Assembly (NCBI RefSeq): GCF_007997155.1 | Contig: NZ_VORT01000001.1 | Coordinates: 248,001 to 312,000, forward strand | Source: Aequorivita antarctica | GTDB lineage: Bacteria; Bacteroidota; Bacteroidia; Flavobacteriales; Flavobacteriaceae | DNA: 64,000 nt | Direction: 5' to 3' | Part shown: positions 34,894-43,912 of the stretch, in pieces | Position numbering within the stretch: position 1 is the first letter of the stretch | Layout: every line of letters starts with the position of its first letter | Position numbers and translations under genes: made by a program | The notes under the pieces: generated by a model | Seen by the model: only the letters and a program-made list of their open reading frames with translations | Told to the model about the DNA's origin: nothing | Databases searched by the model: none

Positions 34894-35555
34894 TGACTTC
34901 ATTTTCTTCGGAAGAAATTATACAAAACACAACCACTTTTGTAAAAGCGGAATTGCAAAATGCCGAAGGAGGCCACGATTGGTTTCACATTGAACGGGTA
35001 TATAAAAATGCGCTGCTAATTTCTGAAAGTGAAAAAGTTGATAAAATGATAGTTGCGCTCGGTGCATTGCTTCACGATATTGCCGATTCAAAATTTCACG
35101 ATGGCGATGAATCTGTGGGGCCTAAAAAAGCAAGACATTTTCTAAAAACCCAAAACCTTACCGATGAAATAATCGATCACGTTATAAAAATCATTGAAAA
35201 CGTTTCGTTTAAAGGAGGTAACAAAACCCACAACTTCAATTCAAAAGAATTAGAAGTTGTGCAAGATGCTGATAGACTTGATGCGCTGGGAGCAATAGGA
35301 ATTGCAAGAACTTTCAATTACGGTGGTTTTAAAAATAGAAAGCTTTACGATCCAGAAATAAAACCGAATTTGAACATGACTCCTTCGGAATACAAAGTTT
35401 CCGATGCGCCAACCATCAATCATTTCTATGAGAAGCTACTTCTCTTAAAAGATAGATTGAATACTGAAACCGGGCGACGAATTGCGGAAGAAAGACACGC
35501 ATTTATGGAAACATTTCTGAGCCAATTCTATGCGGAATGGGAGGGAATGAAATAA
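34893..35555 (+). CDS. HD-domain phosphohydrolase
   Basis: 220 residues with HD-superfamily metal ligands: the first His in GGHDWFHIERV (near 27-37), the HD pair in LLHDIADSKFHDGDE (near 57-71) and the distal Asp in VQDADRLDALGAIG (near 125-138). The layout matches the YedJ/uncharacterised HD hydrolase group, of unknown physiological substrate, probably a nucleotide or phosphate ester. It is translationally coupled to plsC. Confidence 0.88.
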   Translation: MTSFSSEEIIQNTTTFVKAELQNAEGGHDWFHIERVYKNALLISESEKVDKMIVALGALLHDIADSKFHDGDESVGPKKARHFLKTQNLTDEIIDHVIKIIENVSFKGGNKTHNFNSKELEVVQDADRLDALGAIGIARTFNYGGFKNRKLYDPEIKPNLNMTPSEYKVSDAPTINHFYEKLLLLKDRLNTETGRRIAEERHAFMETFLSQFYAEWEGMK

Positions 35556-35621
35556 ACTTCTTTGCCCTCTGTGTCTCCGTGGAAATTTTTCAGAACTGAG
35601 GCACAAAGACCATAAAGAAAT

Positions 35622-36692
35622 TTAAAATAATTTCATCTGAGGATTTTTAAGTTGAAGAAAATGCGAAGTATCCAAAGGTTCAATTCTCATATCTTTCAAA
35701 TATCTTTTTTTGGCAATTGCCATCGTGTTTTTCACTTGTTCGCTAATGGTTCCTTCACCTTTCATTCGTCTTCCCCAATTACTGTCGTTGAGGTTTCCGC
35801 CGTGACATTCCGCTATTTGATTTAAAATACGTTCCGCTCTATCCGGAATAGTTTTGTATGCCCAATCTTTAAAAATTTCTGCAATTTGCCCATTTAAACG
35901 AACAATCGTATAACCAACATCGTTAGCGCCAAGTTCTGCCACTTTTTTTACCAAAGGAAGAATTTCATGACTGTTCAATGAAGGAATAATCGGCGCCATC
36001 ATAACACGAACAGGAATGTTGTTTTCTGAAAGAACTTCAACCACTTTTAGCCTTTGTTTAATACTAGCAGTTCGCGGTTCCAACAACCTACGTGTATCTT
36101 CGGAAAGCGAAGTGATTGAAATATTTACTGAAATAATATTCAGTTTTGCCATTTCCTTTAATATATCGAGATCGCGAAGTATCAACGAATTTTTTGTGAT
36201 AATACCCGTCGGGTGTTTCCATTTCAGCATTACTTCCAAACATTTTCGGGTTATTTCCAGCTTCCGTTCCAGCGGTTGGTAGCAATCTGTATTTCCCGAA
36301 AAAATGACAGTGTTTCCCTGCCAGTTTTTGGAAGTTATTTTTTCTTCTAAAAGCTGTGGTGCATTTCTTTTGAAAAGAATGTTTCGTTCAAAATCCAAAC
36401 CTGCACCATAACCCCAATATTCGTGACTGTTTCGGGCGTAACAATAAACACAGCCGTGTTCGCAACCTTGGTATGGATTTGCAGAAAAGCCCATGCCAAC
36501 ATCTGGGCTATCCACTTTGTTTACAAAGGTTTTTGGAAAAACCTCTATGTAGTTTGTTTTGTTTTTGTCCGCCTCTTCGCCTTCTGCTTCGCAGAAATTC
36601 AAATACTCATCCAATACTTCGTGACTATTTTCGAAGAAGCGATTGTGGACATTTTTCTGAGCGCCACGGCCTTTTAGGAAGTCAGCAGACAT
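35622..36692 (-). CDS. PA0069-family radical SAM protein
   Basis: 356 residues. The radical SAM motif CxxxCxxC is present (CEHGCVYCYA, near residues 76-85), followed by the family-typical region with the HEYWGYGAG segment, a KNSLILRD block and VSITSLSEDTRRLLEPR. It resembles spore photoproduct lyase and the PA0069 group found in non-spore-formers. The substrate is unknown. A promoter core lies 28 bases upstream of the ATG. Confidence 0.9.
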   Translation of the reverse strand: MSADFLKGRGAQKNVHNRFFENSHEVLDEYLNFCEAEGEEADKNKTNYIEVFPKTFVNKVDSPDVGMGFSANPYQGCEHGCVYCYARNSHEYWGYGAGLDFERNILFKRNAPQLLEEKITSKNWQGNTVIFSGNTDCYQPLERKLEITRKCLEVMLKWKHPTGIITKNSLILRDLDILKEMAKLNIISVNISITSLSEDTRRLLEPRTASIKQRLKVVEVLSENNIPVRVMMAPIIPSLNSHEILPLVKKVAELGANDVGYTIVRLNGQIAEIFKDWAYKTIPDRAERILNQIAECHGGNLNDSNWGRRMKGEGTISEQVKNTMAIAKKRYLKDMRIEPLDTSHFLQLKNPQMKLF

Positions 36693-36719
36693 AAAAAAAC
36701 TTTAAAGAATGGGTTTCTT

Positions 36720-36727
36720 CAAAGTTA
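36720..36727 (-). promoter_or_regulatory. -7 promoter box for the radical SAM gene
   Basis: The minus strand reads TAACTTTG, a full TAnnTTTG match. Confidence 0.6.
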
Positions 36728-36768
36728 ATTATTATTTGGAATAATTCCTTTTATATTTGGAAATATTC

Positions 36769-38595
36769 CTATTTGTTAATTGCTTTTTCCAAAGCTTTTT
36801 TTCCACCAACAACAGGAATTTCTACGCTAGTTCCTTCAAGATCAATAGTAAGTTCAGTTCCAGGTTTTGGCAAAAGCGTGAATTGGTTGTCGCTTGAAAA
36901 AATCATCAAACCAATCTGCTGCCCAGCTGGAATTACTTGATCGTCTGGAATAAGATTAAAAGACATTTCATAGAACTTCCCAGGTTTTAAAGGCTCACTT
37001 TCCGAAATGGATTTATAATTCTGCGGATCTGCCCAACCTCGGGTAATAATATTGTCGGTTATTTTTGCATTCTTGTCATTGTTCCAAGGCAGTGAAACCA
37101 TCCAAACGGAAAGGTTTGCAGCTGGTTTACTGCTGGCTAATTTGATGTTCAATTTTGAAAGACCCGAAAGATGCAAATCTTCTTTTAAAACAGGCGTTAC
37201 AAATAATAATCTGTGAATAGAATTTTTAAGTTGCGCGAGCGAATCTCCCGAAAAATGATAGTCATCTCTCAACATAGCTTTTAGTTGTGCTGTACTCTTC
37301 TTTTTGATAGCCAAAACTCCTTCATTTGGGGAGGTGGAATTTAAATGAAGCGTAACTTTTTCAGCATCAGGATTTGGATAATCGGCGTAGGGAGTAGGGT
37401 TGTCGTTTTTATCGTTTTCACGAACAATCCAAGCTTTTGGACCTTTTTCAATACCGTTATCTATTCCGAAAAGATATTTCGTAAACCATTTATTCATCAT
37501 TGAAAATGGGGGCGGCCCGCCGTGACCGTTTTGGTGATAATAAATTTTTACGGGCAATCCCATTTCCTCAGCTGCTTTGTAAATTCTGTAGCTGTGCTCT
37601 GGCATTACGTTCCAGTCATTAAAACCGTGCGACATAAAAAGTGCTGCCTTCATTGGTTTCATATCGTTTAAATAATCACGGCCAGCCCAGAATTTGTTGT
37701 AATCGCCTGTTTTGCGGTCAATACCGTTTTTTATTTCGTTATCGCGATAGGTTGCATTATTGTATGCTCGTTTTGACTCGTCACCACTGTGGATAAAATC
37801 GTAAAGCACATCAACATCTTCACCTAAATAACCGCCGGGGGAACGCACCAATCCATTAGAACGGTAATAATGGTAATACGAAGTATTTGGCGCAATGGGA
37901 ATGATAGCTTCAAGCCCTTCAACACCAGTAGTTGCTGCAGCCAATGGAATTGTTCCGTTATATGAAGTGCCAGTCATTCCTACTTTTCCACTGGTCCAAT
38001 ATGCTTTTACTTCTTCAGTTCCGTCGGGAGCTGTATAACCTTTTGCGCGGCCGTTTAACCAATCGATAACTGCTTTTGGAGCCAAGGATTCATTATCACC
38101 GCCAACGGTTGGAGAACCTTGGGAAAGTCCCGTTCCTGGAGAAGAGGAATGTACAACAATGTAACCACGAGGCACCCAGGTTTTGATTTGTGTGTTGGAA
38201 ATTATAGGTCGCTCGCCTCTTCTTGTTACTGATGGATGCACAATTTCTTTTTCGGAAGCTCCTAATTCGTGGTGCACGTCGTGGAAAGCACCTTCAACCT
38301 CTGGCGCTACACCTGCAAAATAAGGGCTTGACTCATAAACTACGGGAAGTTTCAATCCATCGGTTTCGGTTTGTTTGGGCCTTGTAACGTCTACGTGCAT
38401 GCGGTCCGGCTTGCCGTCGCCGTCAGTGTCAAAAGTAGTTTCAACCCATAAATCGGTTCTAATCCAATCTTGTTGATTTTCAAAAGCTGGAACAATTTGG
38501 GCTTCGCCATCTTTAAACCACGGTTCGGCTTTTTCTTGTGCGATTAATGAAAATGTAAAAGCAAAAACGAAACTTAACAGAAGATATACTTTCAT
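36769..38595 (-). CDS. Secreted CocE/NonD-family (S15) hydrolase or X-Pro dipeptidyl-peptidase
   Basis: 608 residues. A signal peptide (about 1-19, ending SLIAQ) is followed by an alpha/beta-hydrolase domain with the nucleophile elbow GTSYNG (in KVGMTGTSYNGTIPLAA, near 212-228), the catalytic Asp region (GFNDWNVMPEH) and the His in HQNGHGGPP. A C-terminal jelly-roll domain (about 400-600) completes the S15 layout. It may release X-Pro dipeptides or hydrolyse esters or amides; the sequence does not decide between them. The upstream enoyl-CoA hydratase gene is 17 bases away on the same strand. Confidence 0.88.
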   Translation of the reverse strand: MKVYLLLSFVFAFTFSLIAQEKAEPWFKDGEAQIVPAFENQQDWIRTDLWVETTFDTDGDGKPDRMHVDVTRPKQTETDGLKLPVVYESSPYFAGVAPEVEGAFHDVHHELGASEKEIVHPSVTRRGERPIISNTQIKTWVPRGYIVVHSSSPGTGLSQGSPTVGGDNESLAPKAVIDWLNGRAKGYTAPDGTEEVKAYWTSGKVGMTGTSYNGTIPLAAATTGVEGLEAIIPIAPNTSYYHYYRSNGLVRSPGGYLGEDVDVLYDFIHSGDESKRAYNNATYRDNEIKNGIDRKTGDYNKFWAGRDYLNDMKPMKAALFMSHGFNDWNVMPEHSYRIYKAAEEMGLPVKIYYHQNGHGGPPPFSMMNKWFTKYLFGIDNGIEKGPKAWIVRENDKNDNPTPYADYPNPDAEKVTLHLNSTSPNEGVLAIKKKSTAQLKAMLRDDYHFSGDSLAQLKNSIHRLLFVTPVLKEDLHLSGLSKLNIKLASSKPAANLSVWMVSLPWNNDKNAKITDNIITRGWADPQNYKSISESEPLKPGKFYEMSFNLIPDDQVIPAGQQIGLMIFSSDNQFTLLPKPGTELTIDLEGTSVEIPVVGGKKALEKAINK

Positions 38596-38612
38596 ATTAT
38601 TTAGAGTTTTAA

Positions 38613-39395
38613 TTATTTTCCGGGAAACTCAGCTTTTCGCTTTTGAAGAAACGCCTGTGTGCCTTCTTTAAAATCTTCAGTCCCAAAACAGTTACCGAAT
38701 TCTTCAATTTCAATATCGAAACCGTTTTCACCATCTTCAAAGTTAGCATTAATGGCTCTAATTGCAGAAGCAATGGCAACAGAAGAATTTCTCATAATTT
38801 TTCCAGCAAGTTTTTCTGCAAGTTCAAGTAATTCCTCGGGTGTAGTTACGTGGTTTACTAAGCCGTATTGCAAGGCTTGGTTGGCATCAATCATTCCGGC
38901 GGTCATGATCATTTCCATTGCGCGACCTTTGCCAACAAGTTGAGGCAAACGTTGTGTGCCGCCATAGCCAGGAATTACTCCTAACGAAACTTCGGGCAGA
39001 CCCATTTTTGCGTTTTCAGAAGCAATGCGGAAGTGTGCCGCCATCGCTAGTTCCAGTCCGCCACCCAAGGCAAAGCCATTTACAGCAGCAATTACTGGGG
39101 TGGAAAGATTAGCAACAAAATCGAATAACAATTCCTGTCCTTTAGCGGCCAGTTTTCCACCTTCTTCTATTGAAAAATCTGCAAATTCGCTGATGTCAGC
39201 TCCAGCAACAAAGGCTTTTTCGCCACTTCCTGTTATGATTATTACTTTGGTTTTTGAAGAATTTTCGGCATCCTCAAAAGCATCGTGCAATTCTTGAATG
39301 GTCTCGCGATTCAATGCGTTCAATTTTGAAGGACGGTTAATAATTATTGTAGTGATGCCGTTTTTGGTTTCGGAGAGTATGTTTTCGTATTTCAT
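38613..39395 (-). CDS. Enoyl-CoA hydratase/isomerase family protein
   Basis: A 260-residue crotonase-fold enzyme. The oxyanion-hole motifs are present (AFVAGADISEFADF near 60-74, and AAVNGFALGGGLELAMA near 101-117), and the two catalytic Glu positions of hydratases can be placed at the GGLELAMAAHF Glu and the GLPEVSLGVIPG Glu. It probably hydrates trans-2-enoyl-CoA in fatty-acid or amino-acid oxidation. No other beta-oxidation gene is nearby. A promoter lies about 83 bases upstream. Confidence 0.92.
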   Translation of the reverse strand: MKYENILSETKNGITTIIINRPSKLNALNRETIQELHDAFEDAENSSKTKVIIITGSGEKAFVAGADISEFADFSIEEGGKLAAKGQELLFDFVANLSTPVIAAVNGFALGGGLELAMAAHFRIASENAKMGLPEVSLGVIPGYGGTQRLPQLVGKGRAMEMIMTAGMIDANQALQYGLVNHVTTPEELLELAEKLAGKIMRNSSVAIASAIRAINANFEDGENGFDIEIEEFGNCFGTEDFKEGTQAFLQKRKAEFPGK

Positions 39396-39477
39396 AGAGA
39401 TTATATTTTTTGATGAAAGCTTTTTGCCGCGAATTCACAAATGATTTTAATAATCTTTGGCGAATGTTACTATTGCA

Positions 39478-39485
39478 CAAAGCTA
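39478..39485 (-). promoter_or_regulatory. -7 promoter box for the enoyl-CoA hydratase operon
   Basis: The minus strand reads TAGCTTTG, a full TAnnTTTG match, just beyond the end of the histidine kinase gene. Confidence 0.5.
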
Positions 39486-39494
39486 ATAAAAACC

Positions 39495-40952
39495 TTAAAG
39501 CATTGCAGGAAACGAGACTTTAAAAGTGGTTTTTTCTTCGGAAGAATTCAGTGTTATTGTTCCACCGTAGGTTTCAACTATATTTTTTACCATTCCCAAA
39601 CCTAGGCCCATGCCGCTGGTTTTGGTGGTGAATTGGGGCTCAAAAATGCAGTTCCTGTTTTCCTCTGGCACCCCAATACCATTGTCGGTGACCAAAATAT
39701 TCACGAAAGCGCCTTCCGTTTTTAACACCACATCAATTCGGGGTTCGGCGGGTTTTTTCTGCTCGATGGACTGGATACTGTTTTTTACCAAATTTGTAAT
39801 TACGCGAATCAGTTGGGTTCTATCAAAGCGTGCGCGAACTAAATCTTCCTCTGAAAAGAAATAGATATAATCTTCGTTAAAAATATCCAGCGCCAGCTTG
39901 CTTATTTTCACCACATTCAGGGTTTCATCCTGTTGTGCTGGCATTTTTGCATATGTTGAAAAGGCTGATGAAATGGAACTCAATGTATCAATTTGCTGAA
40001 GCAATGTATTGGTATATTCCGCCATTTTTTTATCAATTTCGGGATCGTTTTGATCGAATTTACGCTGAAAACTCTGTACGGTAAGTCGCATTGGAGTTAG
40101 TGGATTTTTAATTTCGTGCGCTACTTGCTTTGCCATTTCGCGCCAAGCTGTTTCGCGTTCGCTGGCTGCAAGTTGTGCGGCGCTGTTTTCCAGCTCGTCA
40201 ATCATTCCGTTGTAAGCATTCACGATGGTGGAAATTTCGGTAGGCGTATCGCTTAGATGGATTTTTTTGTTTCGGGTATCGAAGCGGGTTTCGGTAAGTT
40301 TTTCACTTATTTCATTAAGGGAACGTGTTATATATTTTGAAAGGAAATAGGCCAGCGCAATGGCCGCCAGCAACATAAAAAAATAAGCAATTCCAAGCCT
40401 GTAAAGGTATTCGGTGAGTTCTTTGGTAATAAAACCGTCATCTTCAATGTAGGGCAAATTGAGTATTGCCAAAGGTTTAAAGTAACTATCGGTAATAAAA
40501 GTATAAGAAGATTGGTACTTCTGGCCGCCTTCTTCAAACTCTTTTATATAATTTTTTGTGGGAGAGTTTTGAAGCATTTCCAAAGCGTAATCTGGCATTT
40601 TTGGCAAAACGGTATCCTTGAAAAAAGAAGGTTTTGACGATTTCAGAAGATTTCCGTCAAGATCATATAGAAAAATCTCAAGACTGTGGATATCTTTTAT
40701 TTCGTAGATTTTATCTTTAAAAATCAGCGGAATCTGAGCCGTTTCAACAGGATAGGTAGTGGTTTTTAAAACGTAATTTATGTTTTCACGAATAGCGGCC
40801 TCCTTCCTTAATAATCGGTCGCGGTGGTAATCTTGAGCTTCTTCTTTATATTGAAAGACGGTAACAATAGCAATAAGCACCGAAGCTCCCAGAACCAAAA
40901 GGAACATAGAAAGAAAGATACGGGTGCGAAGTGATTTTTTGTAAAAGTACAT
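39495..40952 (-). CDS. Sensor histidine kinase (NtrY-like), orphan
   Basis: 485 residues: helix one (about 11-29), an extracytoplasmic sensor region (about 30-180), helix two (about 185-205), HAMP (about 206-260), HisKA with the phospho-acceptor in QVAHEIKNPLTPMRL (His near 283) and a HATPase domain with N box (NLVKNSIQS), G1 (DNGIGVP) and G2 (GMGLGLGMVKNI). The HEIKNPLTP run is typical of the NtrY group. No response-regulator gene is adjacent, so the partner must be elsewhere. Confidence 0.93.
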   Translation of the reverse strand: MYFYKKSLRTRIFLSMFLLVLGASVLIAIVTVFQYKEEAQDYHRDRLLRKEAAIRENINYVLKTTTYPVETAQIPLIFKDKIYEIKDIHSLEIFLYDLDGNLLKSSKPSFFKDTVLPKMPDYALEMLQNSPTKNYIKEFEEGGQKYQSSYTFITDSYFKPLAILNLPYIEDDGFITKELTEYLYRLGIAYFFMLLAAIALAYFLSKYITRSLNEISEKLTETRFDTRNKKIHLSDTPTEISTIVNAYNGMIDELENSAAQLAASERETAWREMAKQVAHEIKNPLTPMRLTVQSFQRKFDQNDPEIDKKMAEYTNTLLQQIDTLSSISSAFSTYAKMPAQQDETLNVVKISKLALDIFNEDYIYFFSEEDLVRARFDRTQLIRVITNLVKNSIQSIEQKKPAEPRIDVVLKTEGAFVNILVTDNGIGVPEENRNCIFEPQFTTKTSGMGLGLGMVKNIVETYGGTITLNSSEEKTTFKVSFPAML

Positions 40953-41044
40953 TTACATTTTTTTGAGAAAGAAAGATAGCAATAATTACACCGTAAACGG
41001 AAAAATTCAAACTTCCAACATCCAAATTCCAAAAAACGGTGAGA

Positions 41045-41584
41045 TTATTTCTCCCGAATTCTTTTGTAAATCTTATATCCCAACATCAACAAAACGGCAA
41101 AAACTATAATACCAACGGTCCCGTAAATCCAATTGGTGCCATCTTTTAAAATAACCAAAAACACTACGGCAAAAAGAATTATTGTGGGCACTTCGTTAAA
41201 AAGGCGCATATAGTTTGACGAATGTTTCACTACACCATTTTGAAGTTGTTTAAAAATTTGATGGCACTTGAAGTGATAGATAATCAAAAGCAGAACGAAG
41301 GCCAACTTTACTTGCATCCACGCATCGCTTAAAAAGAACATACGCATTCCAATGAGCCAAAATCCAAAAAAAAGCGCTAAAATCATGGACGGCCAAGTAA
41401 TGATATTCCAAAGTCGGGAAGCCATAATTTTTAACTGATCACCTAAAATTTCTTTGTCAGGAGAAGGTTTCTGGGTGGCTTCAATTTGATAGACAAACAA
41501 ACGGACAATGTAAAAAAGCCCAGCGAACCATGTGATTATAAATATTAAGTGAAGGGATTTTATGTAAGGATAATATTGTTCCAT
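41045..41584 (-). CDS. hemJ: HemJ-type protoporphyrinogen IX oxidase (CopD-like membrane protein)
   Basis: A 179-residue protein with four to five helices. The first helix has the HemJ pattern (KSLHLIFIITWFAGLFYIVR with the His and the aromatic-rich FAGLFY-RLFVY run), and a later WMQVKLAFVLLLIIYH carries the conserved Lys and His. HemJ converts protoporphyrinogen IX to protoporphyrin IX in the step before ferrochelatase; it replaces HemY and HemG in many bacteria. hemH lies 3.7 kb away and hemA and hemC at the window end. A CopD-like copper role is the alternative name, but the motif favours HemJ. Confidence 0.82.
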   Translation of the reverse strand: MEQYYPYIKSLHLIFIITWFAGLFYIVRLFVYQIEATQKPSPDKEILGDQLKIMASRLWNIITWPSMILALFFGFWLIGMRMFFLSDAWMQVKLAFVLLLIIYHFKCHQIFKQLQNGVVKHSSNYMRLFNEVPTIILFAVVFLVILKDGTNWIYGTVGIIVFAVLLMLGYKIYKRIREK

Positions 41585-41667
41585 TAACGGCTCAGTTTTG
41601 TAAAAACTTGACCGTAAAGATACCTAATAATTCAAAATATGCGGTTGCAGCAACTAGAAACTGAAAA

Positions 41668-42747
41668 TCAATTTTTGATGAACTTCTTAGTAATATTCCC
41701 TTCGGAAGCGGTAATGGTTATAAAATACATTCCAGAGTTTAAGGCTGAAACGTCTATTTCATTTGAAATCAATTTTTTTGTTGAATTTATTATTCTTCCA
41801 TTAATATCTGAAATGGAAACAGAATCAAAATAATTAATAGCGGATTGAATAATCAATTTGTTTTGGGCAGGATTTGGATAAATCTTTAAATCGGCCAGGT
41901 TATTTTCAGGAGTTGAGAGTAACACGTTTGTGAAATGGGAGAGAAAGCCTGGGGCATATTCCCACTGAAGATAATCATTTCCGTCATTTCCTTCATAAAC
42001 GCTGGTATCTAAAAGTGATCTATTGGTAAGTTCAAACAATGAGTATTCCGCTTCTCCCGGTTCGCAATTGCTTTCGTCATTTATGTAATTCTGTGGCTGT
42101 AAGGGAAATAAATAATTGTCGCCAAAGCCCAAAATAAAATCCCCGCTGATGATTGCACAGCTTTCAATGCCAGTGTATGTAAAATCTGGATTTATAGTTA
42201 TTTGGGGTGGATTGGGACCGCTATAAAAAATAGGATCTCCCATATCTCCTTCCTGCATAAAGAGATACCATGTTTGAAACAACATGGTATTGGCTACAGG
42301 CGCAGGTTCGGTACTATAATATGCTGTATTGTTATTTGCATCCTTCAGCCTCAAAAATTTATAGCTGTTGTTTTCAGAGTAGTAATACGTAAACGTTTTG
42401 GAATCGAGATTCATATTTGTCAAGAGGTCATAAAAATATAAGTCTTCATAATAACAAGCTGAGCCAGTACAGTCATCCAACGTAATGGAATTAGTATCAA
42501 GAGTAATGGAACTGCCACTGAATGTTGCTTCCGCGGAAAGTGTATTGGTGATTCCGTTAGCTTCAACCGAATAATCCCCAGCTTGATCTGATATTGTAAT
42601 AGTGGGATTTTCCCCATTTGGGGTTAAATAACCATTTCCAACGGACAATGATTTCAGTCGGAAGGTTTCGTTCAACATTCCAGCGGGTTGCGCAAATGTG
42701 ACCAGCATTGTAAGACTGGTGACAAAAAGAAGGAAGATTTTTTTCAT
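41668..42747 (-). CDS. Secreted protein with type IX secretion tail, unknown function
   Basis: 359 residues with a signal peptide (about 1-19, ending VTFAQ). The body (about 20-275) is beta-rich, low in charge and Tyr/Asn-rich, with no domain I recognise; an early CTGSACYYED may form a disulfide. The last 75 residues (LADLKIYPNPAQNKLIIQ through a terminal KKFIKN) are a Por secretion tail for T9SS export. Its role outside the cell cannot be inferred. Confidence 0.8.
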   Translation of the reverse strand: MKKIFLLFVTSLTMLVTFAQPAGMLNETFRLKSLSVGNGYLTPNGENPTITISDQAGDYSVEANGITNTLSAEATFSGSSITLDTNSITLDDCTGSACYYEDLYFYDLLTNMNLDSKTFTYYYSENNSYKFLRLKDANNNTAYYSTEPAPVANTMLFQTWYLFMQEGDMGDPIFYSGPNPPQITINPDFTYTGIESCAIISGDFILGFGDNYLFPLQPQNYINDESNCEPGEAEYSLFELTNRSLLDTSVYEGNDGNDYLQWEYAPGFLSHFTNVLLSTPENNLADLKIYPNPAQNKLIIQSAINYFDSVSISDINGRIINSTKKLISNEIDVSALNSGMYFITITASEGNITKKFIKN

Positions 42748-42841
42748 AATTGAAAAGATTGGTCAGCAATTAAATATACTAAAAATTTACTTTCAATCTT
42801 TAAGTGTTATACGTATATCCAAGTCAAAATTAATTGAAAAT

Positions 42842-42875
42842 AAAAAAGGCCTTGGAATATTCCAAAGCCTTTTTA
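42842..42875 (-). terminator. Terminator of the duplicated-domain lipoprotein gene
   Basis: The stem AAAAAAGGC-TTGGAA/TTCCAA-GCCTTTTT has one mismatched pair and a 2-base loop. It lies 17 bases beyond the stop codon at 42892. Confidence 0.85.
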
Positions 42876-42891
42876 AAACTTAATATTTTTT

Positions 42892-43803
42892 CTATTGAAT
42901 TTCGGCAGAAAAACTTCCAGCGGTAATTTCATAAGTAACGTCTGGATCATTAGGGTCCAAACGTTTTGCTGTAAAACTGAAAGTACCTTCAACAGTGCCT
43001 GCAGTAAGGTCGATGGCCGTGATGGTCAAAGTTCCTGTTTCAGCGGCATAATTGTTTGTTCCTCCTCCCAAACTTGGGTTGTACATGCCCACATAGTCTG
43101 AAGCAGCACTATACGTACCAACAGTTAGATTGTCTGAAAAACTTAATGATAGATTTTGATTTGTGGTATTGTTGTTAGCGGTTATAACAATGTTTGTATT
43201 TCCTCCAAAGGTAATTTTCAAGGCAGTAACACTGTCAGCGTTCAAATCATTCCCATCAACTTTTGCTTCAAGCGTACTATTACCGCCCGGTATTGTGGTT
43301 GCAAGTGTAATGTTATTGAACACCCCATCAGTAATTTCAACAGTTTCTGTGATAATTACACCATTACCATCCACTATTTGGTGAACAGCGGTAAAGCTAA
43401 AAGTTCCACTTGCGGTTTCATTATCCAAATCCAACTTGGTAATAATTATTTGGCCACTTCCGCCTTCACCTACAGAACCGTAAGCATCTTGGCCACTTAT
43501 CATATAAATCGCTCCACTTTGTGCATTTGCATCTGGACCCAAATCAAAAGTTCCTTCTGAAGCGTTTGAAACAGTTATTACAATGGTTTCTCCAGTTGAA
43601 GGCTTAATAGCTGTTATGTTAAATGTTCCGGCATAAAGAGTTGCGCCCACTTGGGTTGAAGCTTTAAATTCGTTGCCATCAACATTAGCTATCAATTCTC
43701 CATCTGCTGCACCATTATCGTTGTTGGAGTCATCGTCTTTATTGCATCCAACGGCAAGTAATGTTAAAAAGGCAATTACACTTAATTTCATCATTTTTTT
43801 CAT
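42892..43803 (-). CDS. Lipoprotein with two DUF6252-like beta domains (internal duplication)
   Basis: 303 residues. A lipoprotein signal ends at Cys20 (LLAVGCNKDDD) and is followed by a short Asp/Asn-rich linker. Two homologous beta-rich halves follow (about 37-165 and 175-303). Each begins with a VDGNxxxA-type strand, contains a segment of ITxxxxxxG strands and ends with GTFSFTA plus a short last strand. DUF6252 is my best match by pattern, from memory. Outer-membrane exposure is likely from the lipoprotein signal, but the function is unknown. Confidence 0.78.
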   Translation of the reverse strand: MKKMMKLSVIAFLTLLAVGCNKDDDSNNDNGAADGELIANVDGNEFKASTQVGATLYAGTFNITAIKPSTGETIVITVSNASEGTFDLGPDANAQSGAIYMISGQDAYGSVGEGGSGQIIITKLDLDNETASGTFSFTAVHQIVDGNGVIITETVEITDGVFNNITLATTIPGGNSTLEAKVDGNDLNADSVTALKITFGGNTNIVITANNNTTNQNLSLSFSDNLTVGTYSAASDYVGMYNPSLGGGTNNYAAETGTLTITAIDLTAGTVEGTFSFTAKRLDPNDPDVTYEITAGSFSAEIQ

Positions 43804-43912
43804 AATATTTTTTTAAGTTTTATACAAGGCGGCAAATATATGCATTTCCTTTAGAAGGATTTTTTTTGAAAAAGAGTCTGAACAGAGCAAATAAAAACTT
43901 TGAACTGAGGCT

